Shown here: one piece after another, positions 8,679 to 17,045 of the stretch
Layout of the letters: every line of letters begins with the position of its first letter
Numbering within the stretch: the first letter of the stretch is position 1
Origin: Pseudomonas maioricensis
GTDB lineage: Bacteria; Pseudomonadota; Gammaproteobacteria; Pseudomonadales; Pseudomonadaceae
Length of the DNA stretch: 43,526 nt
Reading direction: 5' to 3'
NCBI RefSeq assembly: GCF_022790535.1
Contig: NZ_LOHG01000008.1
Span: 68,146-111,671 of the forward strand
Program-made: the position numbers and the translations under genes
The notes under the pieces: generated by a model
The model's database searches: none
Told to the model about the DNA's origin: nothing
The model's input: only the letters and a program-made list of their open reading frames with translations

Positions 8679-9584
8679 TCAGTACAGGTTTTGCTCAGTC
8701 AGGCGCTGAACGGCCAGGCGTCGATAGTGCGAAGGCGTCATGCCCTTGAGCTGTTGAAAGCGTCGATTGAAGTTGGAGATATTATTGAAGCCTGATTCAA
8801 AGCAGACATCGGTGACTGGCTTGTCTCCGTCGGCCAGCAGCTCGCAGGATTTGCTTATCCGCAGGCGGTTGACGAATTCGACGTAACAACGTCCGGTGGC
8901 TTGTTTGAAGACCCGGGAAAAGTACGTGGGCTTCATGCCCAGATAATCCGCGACTTCTTCCAGTGGCAGCTCGCGGGCGTAGTTGGCGAAGATGTAATCC
9001 ACTGCGCGGTTGGTGCGATCTACGCTGTGCTCATCCGCCATGGGAGCTGAATTACTGCCTGACAGCAACTGGTAGTCCTCGCACACGGCCAGCAGTTCAA
9101 GGAGGATGAGGAAGTGCCCAAGGCGGCTGATGCCTTTGGAGTCGGCGATCTTCTGCATCAGTTGGGTGGCTTTGCGGATGGTGCGTTTACAGCGAAACTC
9201 GATACCGTACTGAGCGCGCTCCAGCAAAGGCGCCAGGGTTTTCAGTTCAGCGAATATCTGACTGCCGCTCTCCAGCAACTCATCGGTGAAATTCACCAAC
9301 ATGTCACGTTTGCTGACCACTTCGTCCTCGGCAACCTGGCTGATCCAGTTGTGGGGCAGGTTGGGGCCGGTGAGGAACAGCGTTTCCGGGTAGAAATTGC
9401 CAATGTAGTCACCCACGAAGACCTTGCCTGAACTGGCTACGATCAGGTGCAACTCGTATTCCTTGTGGAAGTGCCAGCGCACCAGCGGGCAGGGAAAGCC
9501 GTGTTCGCGGTAGATGATCGACAGGCCATTATGGTCGTCCATCAATTCGTACGACGGGTCTGTGACCCTTGTTGTTTTTGTCAT
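8679..9584 (-). CDS. mtlR: AraC-family activator of the mtl operon
   Basis: AraC/XylS transcription factor of 301 residues. The N-terminal cupin-like sensor (WHFHKEYELHLIVASSGKVF, near residues 38-57) should bind polyol. The C-terminal pair of helix-turn-helix motifs covers about residues 195-295, including LEEVADYLGMKPTYFSRVFK and VTDVCFESGFNNISNFNRRF. It is transcribed in the same direction as, and directly upstream of, mtlEFGKDYZ, as in the known P. fluorescens locus. The ribosome site before 9584 is weak. Expected role is inducer-dependent activation from the 8428-8678 region. Confidence 0.92.
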   Translation of the reverse strand: MTKTTRVTDPSYELMDDHNGLSIIYREHGFPCPLVRWHFHKEYELHLIVASSGKVFVGDYIGNFYPETLFLTGPNLPHNWISQVAEDEVVSKRDMLVNFTDELLESGSQIFAELKTLAPLLERAQYGIEFRCKRTIRKATQLMQKIADSKGISRLGHFLILLELLAVCEDYQLLSGSNSAPMADEHSVDRTNRAVDYIFANYARELPLEEVADYLGMKPTYFSRVFKQATGRCYVEFVNRLRISKSCELLADGDKPVTDVCFESGFNNISNFNRRFQQLKGMTPSHYRRLAVQRLTEQNLY

Positions 9585-9712
9585 GGTATGGCCTGTATGC
9601 AGAATGCCAGGCCACTAATGTGCACTATTTGGGTGTGCGATCAAACCGCCTGAGTTAACAACGACGCTGTAGGAGGCCGTCCACAGCGCTGTCGCACAGC
9701 GCACGGGTAACC

Positions 9713-9790
9713 TGCAGGAGCCAACTTGCTGGCGAGACGTCGGGCCTGCATCGTCAGAAATTGCGCCTCGCCAACAAGTTGGCTCCTACA
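9713..9790. repeat. REPIN-like inverted repeat upstream of cobF
   Basis: Inverted 24-base arms at 9713-9736 and 9767-9790 (core GGAGCCAACTTGyTGGCGAG) differ at only two positions. A further fragment beginning CTGTAGGAGG lies at about 9668. The element fills most of the 239 bases between mtlR and cobF and ends 33 bases before the cobF start. Confidence 0.8.
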
Positions 9791-9823
9791 ATGGCGTGAA
9801 CTGCTCCCGTCGCGAATGAAATC

Positions 9824-10582
9824 ATGAAAACCATCCTTCTCATCGGCATAGGCTCTGGCAATCCGGAGCAGATTACGGTTCAGGCGATCAATGCGCTTAA
9901 CCGTGCCAAGGTATTTTTCGTTCTGGATAAGGGCTATGCGGTTGATGATTTGCTGCGCCTGAGAAGAGATATCTGTGAGCGCTACATAACGCATGACGAC
10001 TATCGCATCCTCCAGGTGCGCGATCCTTCGCGGGAAGATGATCCTCATTCCTATCAGCGAGGTGTAGCTCTGTGGCATGAGCAGCGAGCGGCGCTGTTTC
10101 AACGCTTGATCATGGATGAAGTGGAGCCCGGCCAAACGGCGGCGTTTCTGATCTGGGGCGAACCAACGCTGTATGACAGCACGTTGCGTATCTTCGATCT
10201 TATTCTCATGAATGATCCGCAACTATTTGATTATAAAGTGATTCCAGGGATAAGCAGCGTGCAGGCCCTTGCTGCGCAGCATCGTATTCCACTGAACCGC
10301 GTTGGCGAGTCAATCCGCATCACGACAGGCCGCAGGCTCGCGCTTGAGGAAGGTGAAACCCCCGAAAATACGGTGGTGATGCTGGACGCGCACTGCACAT
10401 TCGAGCGTTTTCTCAATCGGGGGCTGCATATTTACTGGGGGGCGTACCTGGGTACCCCGGACGAAATACTGATTGCCGGGCTGCTGGACGAGGTTTGTGA
10501 AGAGATCAAAGCGGTGAGGGCAGCCGCGCGCAAGGACAAGGGCTGGATCATGGATACGTACTTGCTGAGGAATGAGATGTAG
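9824..10582 (+). CDS. cobF: precorrin-6A synthase (deacetylating)
   Basis: Tetrapyrrole methylase-fold enzyme of 252 residues resembling CobF, which methylates C-1 of precorrin-5 and releases acetate in aerobic cobalamin synthesis. The N-terminal ILLIGIGSGNPEQITVQAI glycine-rich motif is the family hallmark, followed by YDSTLRIFD and a VIPGISSVQALAAQHRIPLN SAM-pocket segment. No clear Shine-Dalgarno sequence precedes the ATG. No other cobalamin gene is in view, so it stands alone between repeat elements; this isolation is seen from sequence, while the pathway role is family knowledge. Confidence 0.9.
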   Translation: MKTILLIGIGSGNPEQITVQAINALNRAKVFFVLDKGYAVDDLLRLRRDICERYITHDDYRILQVRDPSREDDPHSYQRGVALWHEQRAALFQRLIMDEVEPGQTAAFLIWGEPTLYDSTLRIFDLILMNDPQLFDYKVIPGISSVQALAAQHRIPLNRVGESIRITTGRRLALEEGETPENTVVMLDAHCTFERFLNRGLHIYWGAYLGTPDEILIAGLLDEVCEEIKAVRAAARKDKGWIMDTYLLRNEM

Positions 10583-10717
10583 AATCTAGCTATTTGATTT
10601 AAATATTTGATTCTAAATAATATTCAGGATTTTTGTGTGGGCTTGGTAGCGGGGCGTATACCTGCGTAGTCAGGTATTTCGCTCCGCCAACAAGTCGGCT
10701 CCTGCAGGTCCTCTGTG
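10583..10717. repeat. AT-rich spacer and single REP unit after cobF
   Basis: The first 45 bases after cobF are strikingly AT-rich (TATTTGATTTAAATATTTGA). A solitary REP-like unit follows at about 10677-10707 (CGCCAACAAGTCGGCTCCTG), related to the right arm of the 9713 element. The glycosyltransferase ends at 10718, so the repeat lies between two convergent genes. Confidence 0.6.
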
Positions 10718-12049
10718 TCACACGGGATTGCGATTCTTCGCCTCAATCCACTGCGCCATGTACTGCGTGCTCTTGTGGTGGTGATGACGCAGCATCGCCC
10801 CGGTGAAGTTGGCTGTTCGGTGAGCCTCAAGGTTTTCGCGCAGTGCCTCGATCCGTGCAATAAGGCTCGCGCAATGCTGCTGATGCTGGTATCGCGCTTC
10901 AAGCAGGGCCCATCCCGCGCGCTGAGCCTGATGCCAGAGGTGTTCATCCTGGTAGAGGCGCACGGCCGCTTCGGCGATGCCTGCTGCGCTGCTGGCGATG
11001 CTTCCGGGCCATGGCTGGTCATCGCTCATGGCTTCGGCGCCGATCGGCGTGGTGACAGTGGGCGTACCGCAGAGCATGGCGTCGACAATCTTGCCTTTGA
11101 CGCCTGCACCGAAACGCAGCGGTGCCAGGCATACGCGTGCTCCGGACATGACCTGCAAGGCATCTTCGGCCCAGTTCATCACATGGAATCCCTGAGCGGC
11201 GTTATGCAAGGCGGTGGCCTTGGGCGGCGTGTAAGCCCCGTAAATATGCAGCTGGGCCTTGGGTAGCTGTTGGCGGATCAACGGCCATATTGCGTTTTTC
11301 ATCCAGAGCACAGCATCCCAGTTGGGCGCGTGACGGAAGTTGCCGATACTCAAAAAGTGAGCGCGATCGGCAAAAGGTCGGGCAGGTGCCGGTACGCTGC
11401 TGATCATCAGCGGGCACCAGTGCAGAATGGCGTGTGGTACGGCAAACCGGCTGGTCAGCAACTGCATTTCGACGTCGGAGGTCATCAGGCTGAGGTCGGA
11501 GCGGTATAGCGCTGCGACTTCACGCTGGGCCAGATCACCGGTCGCCATCAGAGAGAAAATGTCCCGCCGCGATGATTCAAAAAAATCATTTAAATCATCA
11601 GGTTGTGAGCTGTTTGTGATGTATTGCTTGAGTTGGTGGTGGCGAGCATGACGCAGGCTTTGCAGGTCTGAGGTCTCCAGGATTCGCAGAGCGCCTGGAC
11701 ACTGCTTTTCAACCCGCCAGCCAAATTGTTCTTCAATCATGAACTGATCGAAAAGGACGATATCCGGCTGCAGTTCATGGATGAAAATATCAAAGCTGCT
11801 GTTGTTGAGTTCGATGCTCACTTCATCAATACCCAACTGGCCAAGATCCGCCTTGTGCTCCCCCTCGGTGGCCGGGCTGGCGAAAGTGATGCGCCACCCT
11901 TGCTCAAGAAAGCACTGAATCAGTTGCATGACGTGCCCGCTGGCCGCCGACGACCGGGGCTCGGGCCACACATAGCCAATAATCAATACGTGAGTCGGTG
12001 CTTTCACCACCGGGTTTTGCGCTAGCCGCTGCGAGTCGTGCTTATCCAA
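10718..12049 (-). CDS. glycosyltransferase coupled to a response regulator
   Basis: Putative GT4-like glycosyltransferase of 443 residues. An N-terminal Rossmann strand with a Pro/Gly turn (VLIIGYVWPEPRSSAASGH) begins near residue 22. The C-terminal nucleotide-sugar domain contains APLRFGAGVKGKIVDAMLCG followed by GTPTVTTPIGAEAM, where an acidic residue in the E-x7-E region is Asp. No signal peptide or membrane segment is apparent. The only plausible start is a TTG at 12049, which overlaps the end of the upstream response regulator by 8 bases; a poor AAGG lies 12 bases before it, so translation probably depends on coupling. Donor and acceptor are unknown; surface polysaccharide or protein glycosylation are possibilities only. 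Confidence 0.75.
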   Translation of the reverse strand: MDKHDSQRLAQNPVVKAPTHVLIIGYVWPEPRSSAASGHVMQLIQCFLEQGWRITFASPATEGEHKADLGQLGIDEVSIELNNSSFDIFIHELQPDIVLFDQFMIEEQFGWRVEKQCPGALRILETSDLQSLRHARHHQLKQYITNSSQPDDLNDFFESSRRDIFSLMATGDLAQREVAALYRSDLSLMTSDVEMQLLTSRFAVPHAILHWCPLMISSVPAPARPFADRAHFLSIGNFRHAPNWDAVLWMKNAIWPLIRQQLPKAQLHIYGAYTPPKATALHNAAQGFHVMNWAEDALQVMSGARVCLAPLRFGAGVKGKIVDAMLCGTPTVTTPIGAEAMSDDQPWPGSIASSAAGIAEAAVRLYQDEHLWHQAQRAGWALLEARYQHQQHCASLIARIEALRENLEAHRTANFTGAMLRHHHHKSTQYMAQWIEAKNRNPV

Positions 12050-12401
12050 GGATGCTTTTTACCTTGTCGCGCAACTGATCAATGGAAAACGGTTTGCCGA
12101 TGCTGTGCATGCCGGCCGGCACATCAATGTTCTCGGCATAGCCGCTGGCAAACAGAATGGGCAGGGAAGGACGAAGCTCGCGGGTTTTAACCGCCAGTTG
12201 AGCGCCGCTGATGCCTGGAAGGCCATGGTCGGTCATCATCAGATCAATGACGCTGGAGCCGTCCTGCAGCACCTTCAGTGCCTCTTCTCCGTCCTCCGCT
12301 TCGACCACGTTGTATTCCAGTTCCTCAAGCACGTCGACGATGAGCATGCGGACAATAGCGTCGTCTTCGACCACGAGAATGGTGCTGGCGGGGGCAGACA
12401 T
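12042..12401 (-). CDS. single-domain response regulator (CheY-like)
   Basis: Stand-alone receiver of 119 residues with no output domain. The acidic pair VEDD is at residues 11-14, the phospho-acceptor is Asp58 in LMMTDHGLPG, and the conserved Lys is in GKPFS. AAGGAA sits 7 bases before the ATG. It is transcribed divergently from the triple-receiver hybrid kinase at 12668 and overlaps the following glycosyltransferase, so it is a likely phosphate acceptor of a kinase in this island. The receiver resembles the C-terminal receiver of the hybrid kinase at 19363 (similar DxGLPG and FxxGYAE segments). Confidence 0.9.
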   Translation of the reverse strand: MSAPASTILVVEDDAIVRMLIVDVLEELEYNVVEAEDGEEALKVLQDGSSVIDLMMTDHGLPGISGAQLAVKTRELRPSLPILFASGYAENIDVPAGMHSIGKPFSIDQLRDKVKSILG

Positions 12402-12667
12402 GTTTGAGTTCCTTCAAATAGAGACGGTAAACGGCAGCAGTGACACGTGCGGCCGTTGATGAGTAAACAAAATAACGCCGGAAGTTCCCAGAGCCAACAG
12501 AGGCACCCGTTTGAGTGCGTAGTGGCCATTTTGTAACCATTGTGAAGCGATAGGCAGGTTTCTGTTGAATTAAATGTCAGAAAATTCAGCTATCTGTGTC
12601 AGAAATGAGAGTCTTTTTCTAAAGTTTACGGCAAACTTCATGGTTTGATGATCACCAAGGATGACTC
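12402..12667. promoter_or_regulatory. divergent promoter region of the signalling island
   Basis: The 266 bases between two divergent genes must hold promoters for both. They contain a repeated GTCAGAAAwT motif (about 12577 and 12600) and a perfect AAGTTT-ACGGC-AAACTT inverted repeat at 12622-12638, 30 bases before the hybrid kinase start. No confident -35/-10 pair was identified. Regulatory role is inferred from position. Confidence 0.4.
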
Positions 12668-15600
12668 ATGATCCGTCCGTCTACCGTCGATGAGCAACGT
12701 TTTCGTAAATTGCTTGGCCGCAACGTCACGCTGCCTTTGAGTGTGGGCGTCATCAGCGCGGTCTTTTTCATTGGGCTGATCAGCTATTTGCTGTCGGTCA
12801 TCCAGTGGGTCGAGCATACCGACCGGGTGATCAACAATACCAATCGCGCATTGAAGCTTTCCATCGACATGGAAACGGGCATGCGCGGTTATCTGCTGGC
12901 CGGAGATGAACGTTATCTTGATCCGTACGAACTGGCGAAGCCAGCGCTTACTGCCGAACTCAAGGGCCTTGAGGCGCTGGTCAGTGACAACCCGCCCCAG
13001 GTTGACCGGCTCAAGCGCATTCAGGCGTTGCAGGACGACTGGAGTCAATACGCCGAGGAAATGATTCAGCAGCGCCGGATCAAGGGTGAATACATTGCCC
13101 CCTTGCGTACCGGGCGAGGCAAGCGTCTGACCGACGAGGTCCGCAGTCAGTACGAGGAAGTTGTCGCAGTTGAGCAGCAACTGCGTCTGTCGCGCAACGC
13201 CGATGTCACCCGCACGACCGTCCTGTGCGTAACCCTCTACCTCATCTTCGTACTGAGCGTCAGTGGGTTCCTGGCGTACATCGGTCGCCGGGACCTGCTG
13301 GCGCTCTCCAGTACCTACGGCGATAACCTCAAGCTTCAGGAAGAAAACGCCGAGCGCCTCAAAAAGGTTGCCTGGCTGCGCAACGGCCAGAGCGAATTGG
13401 CCGAGCAGGTGTTGGGGCAGTTGACCCTGAATACCCTGGGCGGCAACGTTTTGCAGTTTTTCTCTCAATACCTGGGCAGTGTGGTTGCAGCCATTTATGT
13501 TCGTCAGGAGCATGGCGGGCTCAAGCGTGTGGCTTCTTACGGGTTTTCCCGTGAGCAGGAGCAGTACGAACAGTCGATTTACAGCGGCGAAGGCATCATT
13601 GGTCAGGCCGCGCAGCAGGATCAGATCATTCGCCTTGATGAAGTGCCGGGCGATTACTTCAAAGTGTCTTCCGGTCTGGGTGAGGGCAATCCACGCAGTA
13701 TCCTGGTGGTCCCGACCAGCAACGACGATCAGGTCAATGGCGTCATCGAACTGGGCTTCCTGCGTGCGCTGACCGAAAGCGATGTCGAGTTCATGGAGTT
13801 GATTGCCGACAACGTGGGCACCTCCATTGAAGCTGCGCGTTATCGCCAGCGTCTGCAGGAAGTCCTGGCCGAAACCCAGCAGTTGAACGAGGAACTGCAA
13901 GTCCAGCAGGAAGAGCTGCGTACCGCCAACGAAGAGCTGGAAGAGCAATCAAGGATTCTCAAGGAATCCCAGGCTCATCTGGAAACCCAGCAGGCGGAGC
14001 TGGAGCAAACCAACGAGCAACTGGCTGACCAGGCTCAGGTCCTGGCCGATCAGCGCGATGCGCTGGATCACAAGAATGAAGAACTGAACATTGCGCAGGT
14101 GGAGCTTGAAGCCCGTGCCGATGAGCTGCAGCGTTCCAGCAAGTACAAGTCCGAATTCCTGGCCAATATGTCCCACGAGCTGCGTACACCGCTGAACAGC
14201 TCATTGATTCTGGCCAAACTGCTTGCGGAGAACCCGGCAGAGAACCTCACTGCCGAGCAGGTCAAATTCGCCGAATCGATTTATTCGGCGGGTAATGACT
14301 TGCTCAACCTTATCAACGACATTCTGGATATTTCCAAGGTCGAAGCCGGCAAGCTGGACATGCGCCCTGAAAACAGCAGCGTTTCGCGTCTGGTCGAGGG
14401 GCTGCGCAATATGTTCCAGCCGTTGGCTGCCGACAAGAAGCTGGACTTCCATGTAGAGGTGCAGGCCGGTGCGCCGACCATGCTCTACACCGATCGCCAG
14501 CGTCTGGAGCAGATTCTGAAAAACCTGTTGTCGAACGCCATCAAGTTTACCGAAACCGGCACCGTCAGCATGACGGTCTCGCGCCAGCCTGGTGCGGGTA
14601 TCGTGTTCACCGTCCGCGACTCGGGCATCGGTATTGCGGCGGAGCAACAGGAAAGTATTTTCGAAGCGTTCCGCCAGGCGGACGGCACCACCAATCGGCG
14701 TTATGGCGGTACGGGGCTCGGACTGTCTATTTCCCGCGACCTCGCGCGGTTGCTCGGGGGGTCGATCAGCGTGACCAGCGAACCGGGGCAGGGCAGTATC
14801 TTCTCGCTGATCCTGCCGGAGCAGTACGTCGAGCCAATGCTGTCAGAGTCGGGAGACGTCCCGCCAGCGGTCGCCGCGCCGGTCCTGCCGGTGCAATTCC
14901 TGGCGCCTGCGCCGATCAAGGTCCCTGCAGCTCCCGCCCCGGTACCTTTGCCGACTTTTGCCGACGATCGCGAAAAGCTGCCATCGACCAAGCGCTGTAT
15001 CCTGGTCATCGAAGACGAGGTGGCTTTCGCCAGGATTCTTTTTGACCTGGCCCATGAGCTGGGTTACCACTGCCTGGTTGCCCATGCGGCCGATGATGGT
15101 TTCAACCTGGCTGCGCAGTTCGTGCCTGACGCAATCCTGCTGGACATGCGCCTGCCGGATCACTCAGGGCTGACGGTTCTGCAGCGTCTGAAAGAGCTGG
15201 CACCTACACGTCATATCCCCGTGCACGTTATTTCCGTAGAAGACCGTCAGGAAGCGGCCATGCACATGGGCGCGGTGGGTTATGCGGTCAAGCCGACCAC
15301 CCGCGAAGAGCTCAAGGATGTGTTTGCCAAGCTGGAGTCCAAGTTGACCCAGAAGGTCAAACGCATCCTGCTGGTCGAAGACGATGCGCTGCAGCGCGAC
15401 AGCATTGCGCGGCTGATTGGCGATGACGACATTGAAATCACGGCGGTAGGTTTTGCCCAGGATGCACTGGATCTGCTGCGCGACAATATCTACGACTGCA
15501 TGATCATTGATCTCAAGTTGCCTGACATGCTTGGCAATGACTTGCTCAAGCGTATGTCCACCGACGAGATCTGCTCGTTCCCGCCGGTGATTGTCTACAC

Positions 15601-16174
15601 CGGACGTAATCTGACCCGCGATGAAGAAGCCGAACTGATGAAGTATTCGCGTTCGATCATCATCAAGGGCGCGCGCTCACCAGAGCGCCTGCTGGATGAG
15701 GTCACGCTGTTCCTTCACAAGGTTGAGTCGCAGCTCTCGAACGAGCGGCAGAAGATGCTCAAGACTGCGCGCAGCCGGGACAAAGTGTTTGAAGGGCGCC
15801 GGATCCTGGTGGTCGATGACGACGTGCGTAACATCTTTGCCTTGACCAGCGCGCTGGAGCACAAAGGCGCTGTTGTTGAAGTGGCGCGAAACGGCATCGA
15901 GGCCATCAGCAAGCTGGACGAGGTTGAAGATATCGACCTGGTGCTGATGGACGTGATGATGCCCGAGATGGACGGCTACGAAGCGACCATCGAAATCCGC
16001 AAGGACCCTCGCTGGCGCAAGCTGCCGATCATTGCGGTGACCGCCAAGGCCATGAAGGATGATCAGGAGCGTTGCCTGCAGGCGGGCTCCAACGACTACC
16101 TGGCCAAGCCTATCGATCTGGATCGGCTGTTCTCGTTGATTCGTGTATGGCTGCCGAAAATGGAACGTATTTGA
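12668..16174 (+). CDS. CHASE3-GAF hybrid histidine kinase with three receivers
   Basis: Membrane-bound hybrid sensor kinase of 1168 residues. Order: membrane helix about 20-45; CHASE3-type periplasmic domain about 46-180 (METGMRGYLLAGDERYL); membrane helix about 182-206; GAF domain about 245-390; a long Glu/Gln-rich coiled coil about 395-490; HisKA with His503 in ANMSHELRTPLN; HATPase_c with N box NLLSNAIKFTE, DSGIGIA and GGTGLGL; a Pro/Ala-rich linker about 720-770; then three receivers with phospho-Asp at 826, 948 and 1095. In the second receiver the usual Lys-Pro is Lys-Gly. AAGGATGAC precedes the ATG. It heads the run with cheR- and cheB-like genes and lacks an HPt domain. The input signal is unknown. 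Confidence 0.93.
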   Translation: MIRPSTVDEQRFRKLLGRNVTLPLSVGVISAVFFIGLISYLLSVIQWVEHTDRVINNTNRALKLSIDMETGMRGYLLAGDERYLDPYELAKPALTAELKGLEALVSDNPPQVDRLKRIQALQDDWSQYAEEMIQQRRIKGEYIAPLRTGRGKRLTDEVRSQYEEVVAVEQQLRLSRNADVTRTTVLCVTLYLIFVLSVSGFLAYIGRRDLLALSSTYGDNLKLQEENAERLKKVAWLRNGQSELAEQVLGQLTLNTLGGNVLQFFSQYLGSVVAAIYVRQEHGGLKRVASYGFSREQEQYEQSIYSGEGIIGQAAQQDQIIRLDEVPGDYFKVSSGLGEGNPRSILVVPTSNDDQVNGVIELGFLRALTESDVEFMELIADNVGTSIEAARYRQRLQEVLAETQQLNEELQVQQEELRTANEELEEQSRILKESQAHLETQQAELEQTNEQLADQAQVLADQRDALDHKNEELNIAQVELEARADELQRSSKYKSEFLANMSHELRTPLNSSLILAKLLAENPAENLTAEQVKFAESIYSAGNDLLNLINDILDISKVEAGKLDMRPENSSVSRLVEGLRNMFQPLAADKKLDFHVEVQAGAPTMLYTDRQRLEQILKNLLSNAIKFTETGTVSMTVSRQPGAGIVFTVRDSGIGIAAEQQESIFEAFRQADGTTNRRYGGTGLGLSISRDLARLLGGSISVTSEPGQGSIFSLILPEQYVEPMLSESGDVPPAVAAPVLPVQFLAPAPIKVPAAPAPVPLPTFADDREKLPSTKRCILVIEDEVAFARILFDLAHELGYHCLVAHAADDGFNLAAQFVPDAILLDMRLPDHSGLTVLQRLKELAPTRHIPVHVISVEDRQEAAMHMGAVGYAVKPTTREELKDVFAKLESKLTQKVKRILLVEDDALQRDSIARLIGDDDIEITAVGFAQDALDLLRDNIYDCMIIDLKLPDMLGNDLLKRMSTDEICSFPPVIVYTGRNLTRDEEAELMKYSRSIIIKGARSPERLLDEVTLFLHKVESQLSNERQKMLKTARSRDKVFEGRRILVVDDDVRNIFALTSALEHKGAVVEVARNGIEAISKLDEVEDIDLVLMDVMMPEMDGYEATIEIRKDPRWRKLPIIAVTAKAMKDDQERCLQAGSNDYLAKPIDLDRLFSLIRVWLPKMERI

Positions 16175-16223
16175 GTTGGACAAGCCCAATGTGAGCATCC
16201 AACTCAGGATTAAAGGCTCCGCT

Positions 16224-17045
16224 ATGTCTCAAGACAGAAACACGGACATCGAAATACGTCTGTTGATTGAGGCTATTTATCTCAAATACAGCTACGATTT
16301 TCGTGATTATTCCGGGGCTTCAGTGAAGCGCCGGATCAGTCACGCGCTGCGCCAGTTTGACTGCTCCACGGTGTCTGCGCTTCAAGAGCGGGTGATTCAC
16401 GACCCCCAGGCGTTCATGCAATTGCTGCAGTTTATGACTATTCCGGTCAGCGAGATGTTTCGTGATCCCTCGCACTTTCTGGCCATTCGTCAGGAAGTGG
16501 TTCCCTTGCTGCGTACCTATCCGTCAATAAAGATATGGATTGCGGGCTGCAGCACGGGCGAGGAGGTCTATTCCATGGCTATCCTGCTGCGCGAAGAGGG
16601 ATTGCTGGATCGAACCATTATTTACGCCACTGACATTAATCCGAGTTCGCTGGAGAAGGCTCAGCAAGGGATCTTCTCGATGGAAAACGTGCGTGCGTAC
16701 ACTGACAACTATCAGAAAGCAGGGGGGCAGTGTGCATTTTCCGATTACTACACCAGTGCCTACGATTACGCGATTTTCGACAAGACCCTGCGCGAAAACG
16801 TGACGTTTGCTGACCATAGTCTGGCCACTGACAGTGTGTTCTCCGAAACGCAGATGATTTCCTGCCGCAATGTCCTGATCTACTTCAACAAGAAACTGCA
16901 GAATCGAGCTTTTGGTTTGTTCCATGACTCGCTCTGCCACCGCGGCTTTCTGGTGCTGGGTAGCAAGGAAACACTGGATTTTTCCGATTACAGCAGCCAG
17001 TTCGAGCCCTTGGTCAAACCGGAACGGATCTACCGCAAGTCATGA
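16224..17045 (+). CDS. CheR-type protein glutamate methyltransferase
   Basis: SAM-dependent CheR-family methyltransferase of 273 residues, which in classical chemotaxis methylates receptor glutamates. The N-terminal helical domain (KYSYDFRDYSGASVKRRI) leads into TIPVSEMFRDPSHF, the SAM-binding motif IWIAGCSTGEEVYSMA and the late FSETQMISCRNVLIYF motif, all normal for the family. Start 16224 (MSQDRN) has AAGG upstream; an in-frame extension from 16143 would overlap the preceding gene. It follows the hybrid kinase by 50 bases and overlaps the cheB-like gene by ATGA. No chemoreceptor is nearby, so its substrate is probably something else, possibly the hybrid kinase. Confidence 0.93.
   Translation: MSQDRNTDIEIRLLIEAIYLKYSYDFRDYSGASVKRRISHALRQFDCSTVSALQERVIHDPQAFMQLLQFMTIPVSEMFRDPSHFLAIRQEVVPLLRTYPSIKIWIAGCSTGEEVYSMAILLREEGLLDRTIIYATDINPSSLEKAQQGIFSMENVRAYTDNYQKAGGQCAFSDYYTSAYDYAIFDKTLRENVTFADHSLATDSVFSETQMISCRNVLIYFNKKLQNRAFGLFHDSLCHRGFLVLGSKETLDFSDYSSQFEPLVKPERIYRKS

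Noticed and set aside
9641..10222. Minus-strand frame overlapping the cobF start
   Set aside because: It runs through REP repeats and is antisense to a recognisable CobF N-terminus.
12638..13948. Long open frame (436 codons) antisense to the hybrid kinase
   Set aside because: It mirrors the coding strand of a gene with clear domains, has a low-complexity Gln/His/Val-rich translation and no ribosome site; high-GC third positions explain it.
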